The notes: a model not told the origin generated them from the sequence alone. 64,000 bases of DNA from Cytophagales bacterium (GCA_025056215.1 JANWWC010000001.1:806001-870000), one strand, 5' to 3'. Shown: positions 45,484 to 56,110, numbered from the stretch's first letter. Made by a program: numbers and translations.

Positions 45484-48207
45484 ATGCTGAGAATCGGTAT
45501 CTTATTTGGCGGACAAAGTAGAGAAAGAGAAATTTCATTCGCAGGCGGAAGAACAGTTTACGACAATTTAAACAAATCTTTGTTTACTCCCGTTCCGATT
45601 TTTGTAGATAGCATTGGAAACTTCATCTTGTTAGAATGGCAATATATCTATAAAGGAACCATACGCGACTTTTATCCGCCTATTGATTATTTACCTTCTT
45701 CAGAATACCCTTTTCAAATTTATATCGAATCGTTAGGAGTTCTCTCTGAAAAAGAATATGACGAAATCGCCTCCAAAATTGGCAAACGAATCTTTCCAGA
45801 CCAATTTAAAGATTATTTCGATGTAGCCTTTTTAGCGCTTCATGGTAATTATGGAGAAGACGGAAATATTCAAGGTATTTTAGAGTGGTATAACATTCCT
45901 TACACAGGAGCTGGGATCTTTTCTTCTTCTTTCGGGATAGATAAATCTTTGCAAGCGAAATTATTACATCAATTAGGTTTTGAACGTCCGCGCTTCACTT
46001 CTATATCTCGAAAAAAATGGCTTTCTTCTTCTTTAGAAGAAAAGATTTCAATATTCGAAAACATCTGTTACGATATAGGAGTTCCGTTTGTAGTAAAACC
46101 AGCACATCAAGGTTCTTCGGTGGGAGTAAGTATTATCAAAAGCAAAGAAGATTACGCCGATTTTGCTGTTGCTATGGACAAAGCTCTTTTTGTATTTGAA
46201 GAGCTAGCTGCTTTTACGTGGTTGATGTTACCCCTTTCAGAAAAAATAAGACTCATTCAAGAAATGACAGATATCCGCCACGGTATCGGCTTTCCAATTA
46301 TTGCCTCTATTAAAAATAAGCCTGAAAAAAAACTGATTTATCACCCTCAAGAGTTGTTAGAGTGGTTAGAAAATCATTTCGCTAATAGCGAAGAAAGCGT
46401 TCGCTTAGAGGGACTCGACGATGAACAAACTGTTCTCTTTGAGTCTTTTATAGACGGAAAAGAATTTTCTTGTATTGTGATTCAAGATGAGAATGGCAAT
46501 CCTATTGCGCTCCCTCCTACTGAAATTATCAAAGGAAATGATGTTTTTGATTATCGAAGCAAATACTTGCCAGGAATGGCGCGAAAAATTACTCCGATTG
46601 ATCTTCCTACAAGTTATATTCATAAAATCCAAGATGAATGTTGCAAATTGTTTAAAAAGCTTCATTTCGACGTATACGCACGCATAGATGGATTTTGTAC
46701 TGCTAACGGAACAGTATATTTAAATGACCCAAATACTACTTCTGGCATGCTGCCATCGTCTTTTTTTTTCCATCAAGCAGCTGAAATTGGGCTTAACCCT
46801 TCTCAATTTCTAACTTATATTATTCAAACTTCATTGCGCCAAAGAATTCAGAATGGCAAAAATTCTTTTATTACTCAGAAATTATTCAACCATTTAGAAA
46901 ATGCTATTCAAAGTGTTCGAGCTCAAGAGCACAACAAGATTCGCGTAGCAGTTATCATGGGAGGGTACTCTTCTGAAAGGCACATTTCGATGGAGAGTGG
47001 TCGAAATGTTTATGAAAAATTAGCTTCTTCTTCTAAATACTTACCTATTCCAATTTTTTTAACGGGAAGCGATGGCGCTCACCAACTCTATCAAATTCCT
47101 ATTAATATCATGCTAAAAGACAACGCCGATGATATTAAAGAAAAGATTGAATATGCACTCACTCATTCTGCGCATGAAATTGTTCAGGAAGTAATTGCTT
47201 CAGCACAAAATATCACATCCCAGTATGCTGCATCTGCAATTTTTAAACCTATTCCGCTCACCTACGAACTACTCGCCCAATTAGTAGACGTTGTATTCAT
47301 CGCTTTGCATGGAAGACCTGGAGAAGATGGACAAGTGCAACGAGAATTAGAACGCGTCGGACTCCCTTATAACGGTTCTAATGCAGAAAGTTCTGCTATT
47401 ACAATCGATAAATATCAAACAAACGAGATCTTAAAAGAACACGGCATTCCTGTAGCCAAACATTTATTAGTACACAAAAGCGATTGGAAACGCGACCGCG
47501 TCGCCTTTTTTAGAACTATTGAGGCCATTTTTGATTACCCATTTATTTGCAAACCAGTCGACGACGGTTGTAGCTCAGCAGTAAAAAAAATTAAAAACAG
47601 ACAAGAATTAGAAGCCTATACAACGCTTATTTTTCGAGATACTCATCAACTTCTTTCCGAGCCTTCTCTCGTTTTACAATTGCAACCTAATGAAGAATTC
47701 CCTATGAAGCGATGTTTCCTAGTTGAGTCGCTCATAACATCTGAAGGAGCTGATCGCTTTTTAGAAATCACAGGAGGCTTGTTGACCCATTATCAACAAG
47801 GAAAACGCATTTACGAAATGTTTGAACCCTCCGAAACATTAGCCATAGGAGAAGTACTTTCTTTGGAAGAAAAATTTCTAGCTGGAGAAGGACAAAATAT
47901 TACGCCTGCACGCTTTTCTTCTAATCCCGAAGAACAAGCCAGAATTTCTGCAAAGGTGCGGTCAGACCTCGAAAAAGTAGCAATCTTACTAAACGTAGAA
48001 GGCTATGCAAGAATTGATGCCTTCGTAAGAATCAAAGGAAAAAATGTTGAAACTATTATCGTAGAAGTAAACTCTCTTCCAGGAATGACACCCGCTACTT
48101 GTATCTTCCACCAAGCAGCACTCAACGGATATACTCCTTACGAATTTATTGATAAAATCTTAGAGTATGCTATTCTGCGCTATGCGCGCATGCAATCTTT
48201 AAATTAA
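45484..48207 (+). CDS. ddl: Tandem D-alanine-D-alanine ligase fusion (two Ddl units)
   Basis: 907 residues from the ATG at 45484 (a TTG at 45424 is rejected). It contains two complete Ddl-like ATP-grasp units, residues about 1-470 and about 485-905. Each has the N-terminal loop (LFGGQSREREIS and IMGGYSSERHIS), an H-G-x-x-G-E-D-G motif (ALHGNYGEDGNIQG and ALHGRPGEDGQVQ) and an ATP-binding lid (KPAHQGSSVGVS and KPVDDGCSSAVK). They also share a C-terminal FHQAA. The metal-binding site is E861-V-N863 (VEVNSLPGMTP) in the second unit but D415-P-N417 in the first (LNDPNTTSGMLP). The first unit also has an extra segment of about 80 residues near 230-320. Ddl makes D-Ala-D-Ala for peptidoglycan. Which unit carries the main activity is unclear; one may be specialised or regulatory. 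Confidence 0.88.
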   Translation: MLRIGILFGGQSREREISFAGGRTVYDNLNKSLFTPVPIFVDSIGNFILLEWQYIYKGTIRDFYPPIDYLPSSEYPFQIYIESLGVLSEKEYDEIASKIGKRIFPDQFKDYFDVAFLALHGNYGEDGNIQGILEWYNIPYTGAGIFSSSFGIDKSLQAKLLHQLGFERPRFTSISRKKWLSSSLEEKISIFENICYDIGVPFVVKPAHQGSSVGVSIIKSKEDYADFAVAMDKALFVFEELAAFTWLMLPLSEKIRLIQEMTDIRHGIGFPIIASIKNKPEKKLIYHPQELLEWLENHFANSEESVRLEGLDDEQTVLFESFIDGKEFSCIVIQDENGNPIALPPTEIIKGNDVFDYRSKYLPGMARKITPIDLPTSYIHKIQDECCKLFKKLHFDVYARIDGFCTANGTVYLNDPNTTSGMLPSSFFFHQAAEIGLNPSQFLTYIIQTSLRQRIQNGKNSFITQKLFNHLENAIQSVRAQEHNKIRVAVIMGGYSSERHISMESGRNVYEKLASSSKYLPIPIFLTGSDGAHQLYQIPINIMLKDNADDIKEKIEYALTHSAHEIVQEVIASAQNITSQYAASAIFKPIPLTYELLAQLVDVVFIALHGRPGEDGQVQRELERVGLPYNGSNAESSAITIDKYQTNEILKEHGIPVAKHLLVHKSDWKRDRVAFFRTIEAIFDYPFICKPVDDGCSSAVKKIKNRQELEAYTTLIFRDTHQLLSEPSLVLQLQPNEEFPMKRCFLVESLITSEGADRFLEITGGLLTHYQQGKRIYEMFEPSETLAIGEVLSLEEKFLAGEGQNITPARFSSNPEEQARISAKVRSDLEKVAILLNVEGYARIDAFVRIKGKNVETIIVEVNSLPGMTPATCIFHQAALNGYTPYEFIDKILEYAILRYARMQSLN

Positions 48208-48236
48208 AATTGCAGGGTTTTTCTAAATGGAAATAG

Positions 48237-48244
48237 TAGCTTTG
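48237..48244 (+). promoter_or_regulatory. Candidate promoter -7 element (TAGCTTTG) for glyS
   Basis: TAGCTTTG matches TAnnTTTG, 24 bases before the glyS ATG. A TTG at 48210-48212 lies 24 bases further upstream, a slightly long spacer. Confidence 0.4.
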
Positions 48245-48268
48245 TGACCTCATTTAAATTTTAACATC

Positions 48269-49747
48269 ATGTCAGCGGATAAAAACCACGAAAATCTTTT
48301 TCAAACAATTGTTGCACATGCCAAAGAATACGGCTTTGTATTTCCTTCTAGCGAAATCTACGACGGACTTGCTGCTGTTTACGATTATGGTTCTAATGGT
48401 GTAGAGCTTAAAAATAACCTTAAACAATTTTGGTGGAGTTCTATGACCCAACTCCACGATAATATTGTAGGAATAGATGCAGCCATTTTTATGCATCCAA
48501 CCGTTTGGAAAGCATCAGGTCATGTAGACGGATTCAATGACCCCATGATTGACAACAAAGATTCTAAAAAAAGATATCGAGTAGATCATCTCATTGAAGA
48601 AAAAGCATCACAGTATCAAAAAGAAAACAAACCACAAGAAGCTCAACGCCTGTTAGATACATTTAACGAACTCCTTAAAAAAGAAGATTTAGAAAGTATC
48701 CGAAACCTGATTTTAGAAGAAAAAATCGTGTGTCCTGTCTCGGGAACAGCCAACTGGACAGAAGTTAGACAATTCAACTTAATGTTTTCTACTCAAATTG
48801 GCTCTGTAGCAGAAGAAGCTAACACAATTTATTTGCGCCCAGAAACAGCACAAGGAATTTTTGTTAATTTCTTAAATGTACAAAAGTCAGCGCGCATGAA
48901 AATTCCTTTCGGTATTGCACAAATCGGAAAAGCATTTCGCAATGAAATTGTAGCGCGCCAATTTACATTCCGTATGCGTGAGTTTGAACAAATGGAAATG
49001 CAGTTTTTTATTCGACCCGGAACAGAATTAGAATGGTATGAAAAATGGAAAGAAATTCGACTTAGATGGCACCGAGCCTTGGGGATTCCTGCAGAAAAAC
49101 TCAAGTTTCATGTTCATGAAAAACTTGCTCACTATGCCAACGCTGCCTGCGACATAGAATACGCTTTTCCATTCGGCTCTAAAGAAGTAGAAGGCATTCA
49201 CTCGCGCACCGACTACGACTTAAGCCGACATGAGCAATATTCTAAGAAAAAAATCAAATACTTTGATGAAGAAATCAAACAAAGCTATACTCCTTATGTG
49301 ATTGAAACTTCCATAGGAGCAGACCGATGTTTTCTGATGCTATTATGCGAGGCCTACACAACCGATAAAGGCATTGATGCCGAAGGCAATGAAAAAGAAC
49401 GTATCTATCTCAAACTTATACCTGCTTTAGCACCTATTAAAGTGGCAGTTTTTCCGCTCGTCAAAAAAGACGGATTGCCCGATAAAGCTATAAAATTATA
49501 CAACGACTTAAAATTTGAGATGCGCGCCATTTACGAAGAAGGAGCAGCTATTGGCAAACGCTATACACGACAAGATTTGATAGGAACTCCTTATTGTGTT
49601 ACAATAGACCATCAAACTTTAGAAGACGATACTGTAACAATTCGCTTACGAGATGATGCATCTCAATTTCGTTTGCCTATCGACAAAGTTAAGGATTGGC
49701 TTTTAGAACGCGTTTCTCTGCAAGCACTCTTAAAAAAATTAGCCTAA
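48269..49747 (+). CDS. glyS: Glycine-tRNA ligase, homodimeric (alpha2) type
   Basis: 492 residues. This is the single-chain GlyRS used by Bacteroidota, not the alpha2beta2 type. Class II motifs are present: KEYGFVFPSSEIYDGLAAVYDYG at the N-terminus, the glycine-specific HPTVWKASGHVDGFNDP, motif 2 in FRNEIVARQFTFRMREFEQMEMQ, motif 3 in ETSIGADRCFLMLL, and a C-terminal anticodon-binding domain (about 380-480, starting LAPIKVAVFPLVKK). Charging of tRNA-Gly is essential. A strong hairpin terminator follows the stop. The start ATG at 48269 fits the family N-terminus. Confidence 0.95.
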   Translation: MSADKNHENLFQTIVAHAKEYGFVFPSSEIYDGLAAVYDYGSNGVELKNNLKQFWWSSMTQLHDNIVGIDAAIFMHPTVWKASGHVDGFNDPMIDNKDSKKRYRVDHLIEEKASQYQKENKPQEAQRLLDTFNELLKKEDLESIRNLILEEKIVCPVSGTANWTEVRQFNLMFSTQIGSVAEEANTIYLRPETAQGIFVNFLNVQKSARMKIPFGIAQIGKAFRNEIVARQFTFRMREFEQMEMQFFIRPGTELEWYEKWKEIRLRWHRALGIPAEKLKFHVHEKLAHYANAACDIEYAFPFGSKEVEGIHSRTDYDLSRHEQYSKKKIKYFDEEIKQSYTPYVIETSIGADRCFLMLLCEAYTTDKGIDAEGNEKERIYLKLIPALAPIKVAVFPLVKKDGLPDKAIKLYNDLKFEMRAIYEEGAAIGKRYTRQDLIGTPYCVTIDHQTLEDDTVTIRLRDDASQFRLPIDKVKDWLLERVSLQALLKKLA

Positions 49748-49778
49748 AACCTATAAGTACTTTCTTATAGGTTTTTTT
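49746..49778. terminator. Bidirectional terminator between glyS and lon
   Basis: Perfect 12-bp inverted repeat (arms 49746-49757 and 49764-49775, loop TACTTT) followed by T-rich bases on the plus strand; on the minus strand the 3' bases are less T-rich. The glyS stop (49745-49747) overlaps its edge and the lon stop begins at 49779, so the two convergent genes share it. Confidence 0.85.
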
Positions 49779-52268
49779 CTAAGATTCAGAGATAGCCTTT
49801 TTCTCTTCTAAGATAAATTGAATAGGATTCTTGACCTTCTCAGGCAATAGAGCAACATCTAATACTTCTGAAACTGTATCTACAAAATGAAATTTAATTC
49901 CTTTGGTGTATTTTTCATCGATTTCATTTACATCTTTTCGATTGCGCTCACATAAAATAATCTCTTTGATGCCAGCGCGCTTAGCAGCTAAAAGTTTCTC
50001 TTTGATACCTCCTACAGGCAATACTTTTCCTCTCAAAGTAATTTCTCCTGTCATAGCGAGTTTAGGTTTCACTTTGCGTTGCGTGAAAACAGATGCCATG
50101 GCTGTAAGCATCGTAATACCGGCGGAAGGTCCATCTTTAGGAACAGCACCTGCAGGAACATGGATATGTAAATCGTAATTCTCAAAGATTCGATAATCAA
50201 TTCCTAACTCCATATCATGAGCGCGCAAATAGGAGAGTGCTGCCGTTGCAGACTCTTTCATGACATCTCCTAACTGACCTGAAAGAATCAAACGACCTTT
50301 TCCTCGATGAAGGCTTGCTTCAATATAAAGAATATCTCCGCCGACTGGCGTCCACGCTAGCCCGACTACTACTCCTGCAATTTCATTATTTTCATAAATT
50401 TCTTTGTCAAAAGGTGGTGCTCCTAACATTTTTTCGACCATCTCTGCTGTAATTTTTTTCTCGTAAGGCTGCTCAGTAGCGATTTGAACTGCTACTTTGC
50501 GAACTACGGTTCCGATTTTGCGTTCCAAATTTCTTACACCCGACTCACGCGTATATCCTTCTATAATTCGTTGAATAGCAGCTTTTTCTAAAGTAAAATC
50601 TACTGCTTTTAACCCATTTTCTTCTCTTTGTTTAGGAATTAAATGTCGTCTTGCAATTTCAATTTTTTCTTCTAGGGTATAGCCTGTCACCTCAATAATT
50701 TCCATACGGTCGCGTAAGGCAGGTTGAATGGTATCCAATGAGTTGCAAGTAGCAATAAACAGCACCCTAGAAAGGTCGTATTCTATTTCTAAGTAGTTAT
50801 CTACAAAAGCATTGTTTTGTTCAGGGTCTAAGACTTCCAACAAAGCAGACGATGGATCTCCCCTAAAATCAGTTCCAATTTTATCGATTTCATCAAGTAC
50901 AAAAACAGGGTTAGAGGAACCTGCCTTCTTGATGTTGCTGATAATTTTTCCTGGCATAGCACCGATATAAGTTTTGCGATGCCCGCGAATTTCGGCCTCG
51001 TCGTGAAGCCCTCCTAACGACATACGTACATAATTTCTCCCTAGAGCTTTCGCAATAGATTTTCCTAAAGAAGTTTTTCCGACACCTGGCGGCCCATATA
51101 AACAAAGAATAGGTCCGCGCATATCTTGCTTAAGCTTCAAAACGGCTAAATATTCGATGATGCGATCTTTGATTTTTTCTAAGCCATAATGATCCTTATC
51201 AAGAATTTCTCGCGCATTTTTTAAATCGAAATTATCAGTAGTTACTTCATTCCAAGGCAAGTCTACCAACAACTCAGCATAATTAAGATGAATTCCATAA
51301 TCCGGAGAATTCTGGTTCATTCTCTGAATTTTGTCGAGCTCTTTTTCAAAATGCTGTTTGGCTTTTTCGGGCCATTTTTTTTGCTCTGCCTTGGCACGCA
51401 ACTTTTTAAGCTCTATCTCTACTCCCTCTATACCGAGTTCATTTTGAAGAATTTTCATTTGTTGGCGCAAAAAATAATCGCGCTGCTGCTGATCCACTTC
51501 ATGATGCACCTTAGTTTGAATTTCATGTTTGAGCTGAAGCATTTGGAGTTCTTTGAGCAAATGCCCCAAGAGTTTGGAGGCACGCTCCTTGTTATCTGCA
51601 ATTTCTAAGAGCGCTTGCTTTTCAGCGGTTTCTGCATTCAAATTAGAACATAAGAAATAAATTAAAAACTCAGGATTTTCGATATTATGAATAGCTATCT
51701 GAGCCTCTCTCGGGACATCAGGATTGAGATTTAAAATCTTAAGAGCTGTCTCTTTAATAGAAGCGAGAAGGGCCTTGGTTTCTCGCTTGCTATCAGATGG
51801 AAAAAAGTCTTTCAAAATTTTAGCGCGCGCCGTAAGATAAGGAGTATCGCTCACTAAAGACTGGACTTCAAATTTCTGAATGCCTTGAATAATAATAGTA
51901 GTATTTCCGTCAGGCAAAACGAGAAGTTTCAATATTTTAGCAATTGTGCCTACTTTGTATAAGTCATCCAAGGTAGGCTCATCATTTTGTGGATTGCTTT
52001 GTGCTACAACTCCAATAGGCTTGCCTATTCTATAAAATTTTTTGACCAAGCGGATCGAGCGCTGTCTACCTACTGTAATAGGTAACAAGACGCTCGGAAA
52101 TAAAACAGTGTTTCGAATTGGTAAAATTGGCAATTCTATTTCTTCGTTTTCAGATAAAATTTCATTAGAGGAAGGCTGTTCTACATCCATTCCCAAAGAG
52201 CTATCGCCCTCGTCATCAGGTAACATGCTCAAAATTTTGAATAACGATAAGAAATGTCTCTTTTTCAT
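49779..52268 (-). CDS. lon: ATP-dependent protease Lon
   Basis: 829 residues. An N-terminal substrate-binding LON domain (about 40-240, LPILPIRNTVLFPSVLLPI) is followed by coiled-coil helices, then the AAA+ domain. The latter has Walker A GPPGVGKTS, Walker B VFVLDEIDKIG and SSALLEVLDPEQNNAFVDNY. The C-terminal serine protease has the Ser-Lys dyad in KDGPSAGITMLTA and GGIKEKLLAAKRAGI. Lon degrades misfolded and regulatory proteins in the cytoplasm. The first 30 residues before the LON domain are acidic and non-conserved. It is the last gene of the minus-strand run that begins at 60.7 kb, with 94 bp before PBP1A's end. Confidence 0.97.
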   Translation of the reverse strand: MKKRHFLSLFKILSMLPDDEGDSSLGMDVEQPSSNEILSENEEIELPILPIRNTVLFPSVLLPITVGRQRSIRLVKKFYRIGKPIGVVAQSNPQNDEPTLDDLYKVGTIAKILKLLVLPDGNTTIIIQGIQKFEVQSLVSDTPYLTARAKILKDFFPSDSKRETKALLASIKETALKILNLNPDVPREAQIAIHNIENPEFLIYFLCSNLNAETAEKQALLEIADNKERASKLLGHLLKELQMLQLKHEIQTKVHHEVDQQQRDYFLRQQMKILQNELGIEGVEIELKKLRAKAEQKKWPEKAKQHFEKELDKIQRMNQNSPDYGIHLNYAELLVDLPWNEVTTDNFDLKNAREILDKDHYGLEKIKDRIIEYLAVLKLKQDMRGPILCLYGPPGVGKTSLGKSIAKALGRNYVRMSLGGLHDEAEIRGHRKTYIGAMPGKIISNIKKAGSSNPVFVLDEIDKIGTDFRGDPSSALLEVLDPEQNNAFVDNYLEIEYDLSRVLFIATCNSLDTIQPALRDRMEIIEVTGYTLEEKIEIARRHLIPKQREENGLKAVDFTLEKAAIQRIIEGYTRESGVRNLERKIGTVVRKVAVQIATEQPYEKKITAEMVEKMLGAPPFDKEIYENNEIAGVVVGLAWTPVGGDILYIEASLHRGKGRLILSGQLGDVMKESATAALSYLRAHDMELGIDYRIFENYDLHIHVPAGAVPKDGPSAGITMLTAMASVFTQRKVKPKLAMTGEITLRGKVLPVGGIKEKLLAAKRAGIKEIILCERNRKDVNEIDEKYTKGIKFHFVDTVSEVLDVALLPEKVKNPIQFILEEKKAISES

Positions 52269-52362
52269 TGCACAGTTTTACTTTCTGAAGTTGTAAAAAC
52301 TTCCTTGGATTGTTGGAAGTCAAAGACTATACCACTTCTAAAATACAAGACATTTTGACAGT

Positions 52363-54750
52363 TTAAAAGATATCATCGGGGATGGTTGGTTTATTCGGTG
52401 AATAAGGTTGTATGCTTTCTTCATAAGAGCCTGGATTCACACTTCGTTCGTATTCTGAGCAGTCGAGCTCAATACGATACGTTTTAGGGCGCGGAAAAGC
52501 ACCTTTTTGATAGCCTAAGGTAGAATCTTCATAGACTTTTTCCATAAAATAAGCAAAAGCAGGCATTGCTTGACGTGCTCCTTGTCCGTATTGAACAGAA
52601 CGAAAATGAATGCTTCGATCATCTCCTCCTGTCCAAACTCCTGTACATAAATCTTTGGTCATACCAATAAACCACGCATCTGAGTAGTTAGAAGTAGTTC
52701 CTGTTTTGCCGGCGACTTCATTTCCTTGCTTAAATTTATATTGCCACAAACTTTGAGCAGTTCCATTTTTTTCTTCAGTAGTTCCCCTAAGCATATACAC
52801 CATTGTATAAGCAATTTCTTCACTCATAGCTTCAATCGTTTTAGGAACGAATTGCTGCAGTATTTTTCCGTGTCTATCTTCTATTTTTGTAATAAAGATG
52901 GGCTCTGTCCATATTCCATGGTTAACAAATGCAGCGTAAGCACCTGTAAGTTCGTATACCGAGACATCACTCGAGCCTAAACAAATAGACGGAATAGGGT
53001 CTAATTTACTTTTGATACCAAGTTTGTTTTGCGCAAAATCAGCCACAATTTTAGCTCCTTTTGTTCCATCTGCCTGTCCTTCACTAAGTTCTTTGATAAG
53101 ATATGCTGCTACCGTATTAATAGACTGAGCTAAAGCGCTTCGAAGCGTAAGCACGCTGTTAGAATAGTTTTCACTATTTTTAGGAGTCCAAGTCGTACCA
53201 TCATGCATTGTAAACGTAATAGGTGCATCTACCACTTTAGAACAAGGGTGAAAGCCTTTTTCTGCAATAGCAGCGCAATATACAATAGGTTTGAAAGCAG
53301 AACCAGGTTGCCTTGCACCTTGTTTGACATGATCGTATTTAAAATACTTATAATTAATTCCTCCTACCCATGCTTTGATATGTCCTGTAAGAGGTTCCAT
53401 GCACATCATACCAATCTGCAAGAAATGTTTGTAATACCGAATAGAATCCCACGGGCTTAACAACGTATCTTTCTCGAAAGTAGGTGAATCCCATGTAAAA
53501 ACTTTATAAGGCTTAGAGGGTTTTTCTTTCATTTTTGATACGATTTTATCATGATGAGGACTTCCGTCAGCAGTTTGGTATTCTTTTAGCTGTGCTAATT
53601 TTTTGTAGTGCTCTGTTCTTCTCACAGCAATATCCATAAAATTGGGTAATTCTCGCATTTCTTCATCTATCCAAGGATTTCTTCCTTTCCAATGTTCAAA
53701 AAAGAGTTTCTGTTGATGACGCATATGCTTATCCACTGCTTCTTCCATATATTGTTGCATGCGCGAATGGATAGTAGTGTAAATTTTGAGTCCATCGGAA
53801 TACAAATCATAGCCATTTTCTTTGCACCATTCCAACAAATAATTTCCTACTACCGAACGAAAATAGGTAGCCAATCCTGTATTATGGCTCTCTACTTCAT
53901 ACGTTTGTTGTACTTGCAACGGCTCTTGAATCAATTGTTCATATTGTGTCTTCGTAATAAACTTGTATTTGTACATTTGATAAAGCACTGTATTTCGTCG
54001 GCGTATAGCATTTTCAGGATTTAAAACAGGGCTGTATAGCGTAGGAGCTTTTAAGACTCCTACCAAAGTAGCAGACTGGGAAATTGTAAGCTTGTCGGGA
54101 GTTGTCTTAAAAAAAGTTTGTGCTGCTACCTTAACACCAAAAGCATTGCTTCCAAAATCTACCGTATTCAAATACATGGTGATAATTTCTTTCTTGGTAT
54201 AAGATTTTTCGAGCTTGATAGCCAAAATCCATTCTTTTATTTTTGCACCAATAGTGCCAATAATAGGTACGTCAAGTAATTTTCCTTTAAAATCACAATC
54301 GTTGTCTTTTGAACGAATGCAACGCGTATCGAATAAATTTTTAGCTAACTGTTGGGTAATGGTACTAGAGCCCCTTTTTCGACCTACAATTAAATAAGGT
54401 ACAATTGCTAAAGTAGCAACAAAATCAATTCCGCTGTGTTCTTCAAAACGAATATCTTCTGTAGCTTTTAGGGCATTAATCAGGTGAGGCGATAAATTCT
54501 CATAGCGAACAGGAGTTCTATTTTCTCTAAAATATTTTCCTAATACAATTCCATCAGAGGAAATTAGTTCGGAGGCGACTCCTGTTTTAGGGTTTTCTAA
54601 CTGCTTAAAATCTGGCATTCCTCCCCACAAACCCCACCAATTGCCATGAATAGAAGCTATTAACAAAGAAATTCCTAAAATAGTTGAGAAAAAGAGTATC
54701 CAAACCCCTAAAACAATTTTACGATAGTTTATAGTTGCAGCACTTTTCAT
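52363..54750 (-). CDS. Penicillin-binding protein 1A, bifunctional
   Basis: 795 residues. A single N-terminal membrane anchor (about 11-33) is followed by a GT51 transglycosylase domain with the catalytic Glu in KATEDIRFEEHSGID and the STITQQLAKNLF motif. The transpeptidase domain has the SxxK motif in RQPGSAFKPIVY, SxN in SINTVAAYL and KTGT in GKTGTTSNYSDAWFIG. It polymerises and cross-links peptidoglycan in the periplasm. The C-terminus is a proline-rich tail without extra domains. It sits 24 bp after hemL on the same strand, without functional link. Confidence 0.95.
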   Translation of the reverse strand: MKSAATINYRKIVLGVWILFFSTILGISLLIASIHGNWWGLWGGMPDFKQLENPKTGVASELISSDGIVLGKYFRENRTPVRYENLSPHLINALKATEDIRFEEHSGIDFVATLAIVPYLIVGRKRGSSTITQQLAKNLFDTRCIRSKDNDCDFKGKLLDVPIIGTIGAKIKEWILAIKLEKSYTKKEIITMYLNTVDFGSNAFGVKVAAQTFFKTTPDKLTISQSATLVGVLKAPTLYSPVLNPENAIRRRNTVLYQMYKYKFITKTQYEQLIQEPLQVQQTYEVESHNTGLATYFRSVVGNYLLEWCKENGYDLYSDGLKIYTTIHSRMQQYMEEAVDKHMRHQQKLFFEHWKGRNPWIDEEMRELPNFMDIAVRRTEHYKKLAQLKEYQTADGSPHHDKIVSKMKEKPSKPYKVFTWDSPTFEKDTLLSPWDSIRYYKHFLQIGMMCMEPLTGHIKAWVGGINYKYFKYDHVKQGARQPGSAFKPIVYCAAIAEKGFHPCSKVVDAPITFTMHDGTTWTPKNSENYSNSVLTLRSALAQSINTVAAYLIKELSEGQADGTKGAKIVADFAQNKLGIKSKLDPIPSICLGSSDVSVYELTGAYAAFVNHGIWTEPIFITKIEDRHGKILQQFVPKTIEAMSEEIAYTMVYMLRGTTEEKNGTAQSLWQYKFKQGNEVAGKTGTTSNYSDAWFIGMTKDLCTGVWTGGDDRSIHFRSVQYGQGARQAMPAFAYFMEKVYEDSTLGYQKGAFPRPKTYRIELDCSEYERSVNPGSYEESIQPYSPNKPTIPDDIF

Positions 54751-54774
54751 TGTATATAAATTTAGAGTACCCTA

Positions 54775-56079
54775 TTAAAGAATCTCACTCAAAGCCTGTT
54801 CATGTGCAACCAAAATTTCTTGGATATCAGCCTCTTGCAATGCTGTTGAAAGAAATAAGCTTTCAAATTGAGATGGCGCTAAGTAAATACCGCGTCTGAG
54901 CATGCCTTGAAAATATCGCTTAAACTTTTCTAAGTCCGATTGTTTTGCATCTTCAAAATTTTCTACAGGTTTTTCTGTAAAAAAGAAAGTAATCATAGAG
55001 CCAATCTGATTAACAGTAAACTTTCGGTTAAACTTTTGAGAAATCTGCATCATTCCTTCTCGAAGGTCTCGCCCAATTTTTTCTAAATAAGAATATACTT
55101 CTGGATGTTCGTCTAAATAAGAAAGCATCGCATAACCGGCTGCCATTGCTAAAGGATTCCCCGAAAGCGTTCCCGCCTGATATACTTTCCCTTGAGGCGA
55201 AACGCAATCCATAATTTCTTTCTTTCCACCGTAGGCACCTACTGGCAACCCTCCTCCAATAATCTTTCCTAAAGTAGTCATATCAGGAATTACTCCTAAA
55301 AGCTCTTGAGCACCTCCTTTCGCCAAGCGAAACCCTGTCATCACTTCATCGAAAATCAACACAATTCCGTGTTGCGTACAAAGGTGGCGCAATCCTTCCA
55401 AAAAACCCTTCTTAGGAGGGACACAACCCATATTTCCTGCAACAGGCTCTACAATCACAGCAGCAACTTGATTAGGATTAGCTTCTATCAACTTTTCAAC
55501 AAACGACAAATCATTATAAGGAGCAATTAGCGTATCTTGTGCTACTCCTTGTGTAACACCAAGACTATCAGGAGTTCCCATCGTGGTAGCTCCACTTCCT
55601 GCAGCTATTAAAAAAGAATCGGCATGCCCATGATAACAGCCTTCAAATTTGATAATTTTGCTTCTTCCTGTGTAACCTCGCGCTACGCGAATAGCAGCCA
55701 TGCAGGCTTCCGTACCAGAATTGACCATGCGCACCTTTTCAATCGAGGGAACCATCTTTACAATAAGTTCTGCCATTTCCACTTCGAGCTTTGTAGGTGC
55801 TCCAAACGAAAAGGAGTTTCTCATTACCTGACTTACAGCTTGCTCAACGAGTGGATGTGCGTGCCCTAAAATCATAGGTCCCCACGAATTGATGAGCTCA
55901 ATATACCGATTGTTATCTTCGTCATACAAATAAGCTCCTTGAGCAGCGCGAATAAACACCGGATTTCCACCTACTGCACGAAAAGCGCGAACAGGAGAAT
56001 TTACTCCTCCCGGAATGGTTTTTTGGGCGCGTTCAAAAAGTTGTTCACTGGTCTTAAAGTTTTTAATTCGGTTTGTCAT
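54775..56079 (-). CDS. hemL: Glutamate-1-semialdehyde 2,1-aminomutase
   Basis: 434 residues. A class III aminotransferase-like PLP enzyme that makes 5-aminolevulinate from glutamate-1-semialdehyde (C5 pathway of haem synthesis). Diagnostic segments are the N-terminal [64 protein letters not shown] and the PLP-Lys in [17 protein letters not shown]. Length is normal. Presence of hemL with hemW in the same window fits haem synthesis by the C5 route. It sits between the ABC ATPase gene (69 bp upstream) and PBP1A; a TATTTTTG element lies before its ATG. Confidence 0.95.
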   Translation of the reverse strand: MTNRIKNFKTSEQLFERAQKTIPGGVNSPVRAFRAVGGNPVFIRAAQGAYLYDEDNNRYIELINSWGPMILGHAHPLVEQAVSQVMRNSFSFGAPTKLEVEMAELIVKMVPSIEKVRMVNSGTEACMAAIRVARGYTGRSKIIKFEGCYHGHADSFLIAAGSGATTMGTPDSLGVTQGVAQDTLIAPYNDLSFVEKLIEANPNQVAAVIVEPVAGNMGCVPPKKGFLEGLRHLCTQHGIVLIFDEVMTGFRLAKGGAQELLGVIPDMTTLGKIIGGGLPVGAYGGKKEIMDCVSPQGKVYQAGTLSGNPLAMAAGYAMLSYLDEHPEVYSYLEKIGRDLREGMMQISQKFNRKFTVNQIGSMITFFFTEKPVENFEDAKQSDLEKFKRYFQGMLRRGIYLAPSQFESLFLSTALQEADIQEILVAHEQALSEIL

Positions 56080-56102
56080 GCAACTTTTGTTTATAGCTCA
56101 GA

Positions 56103-56110
56103 CAAAAATA
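56103..56110 (-). promoter_or_regulatory. Candidate promoter -7 element (TATTTTTG) for hemL
   Basis: Minus-strand TATTTTTG ends about 23 bases before the hemL ATG and matches TAnnTTTG. No clear -33 TTTG is present at 19 bases. Confidence 0.4.

Noticed and set aside
52281-52298. Small inverted repeat upstream of lon
   Set aside because: Only about 6 bp of stem with no T-run; too weak to call as an operator or terminator.
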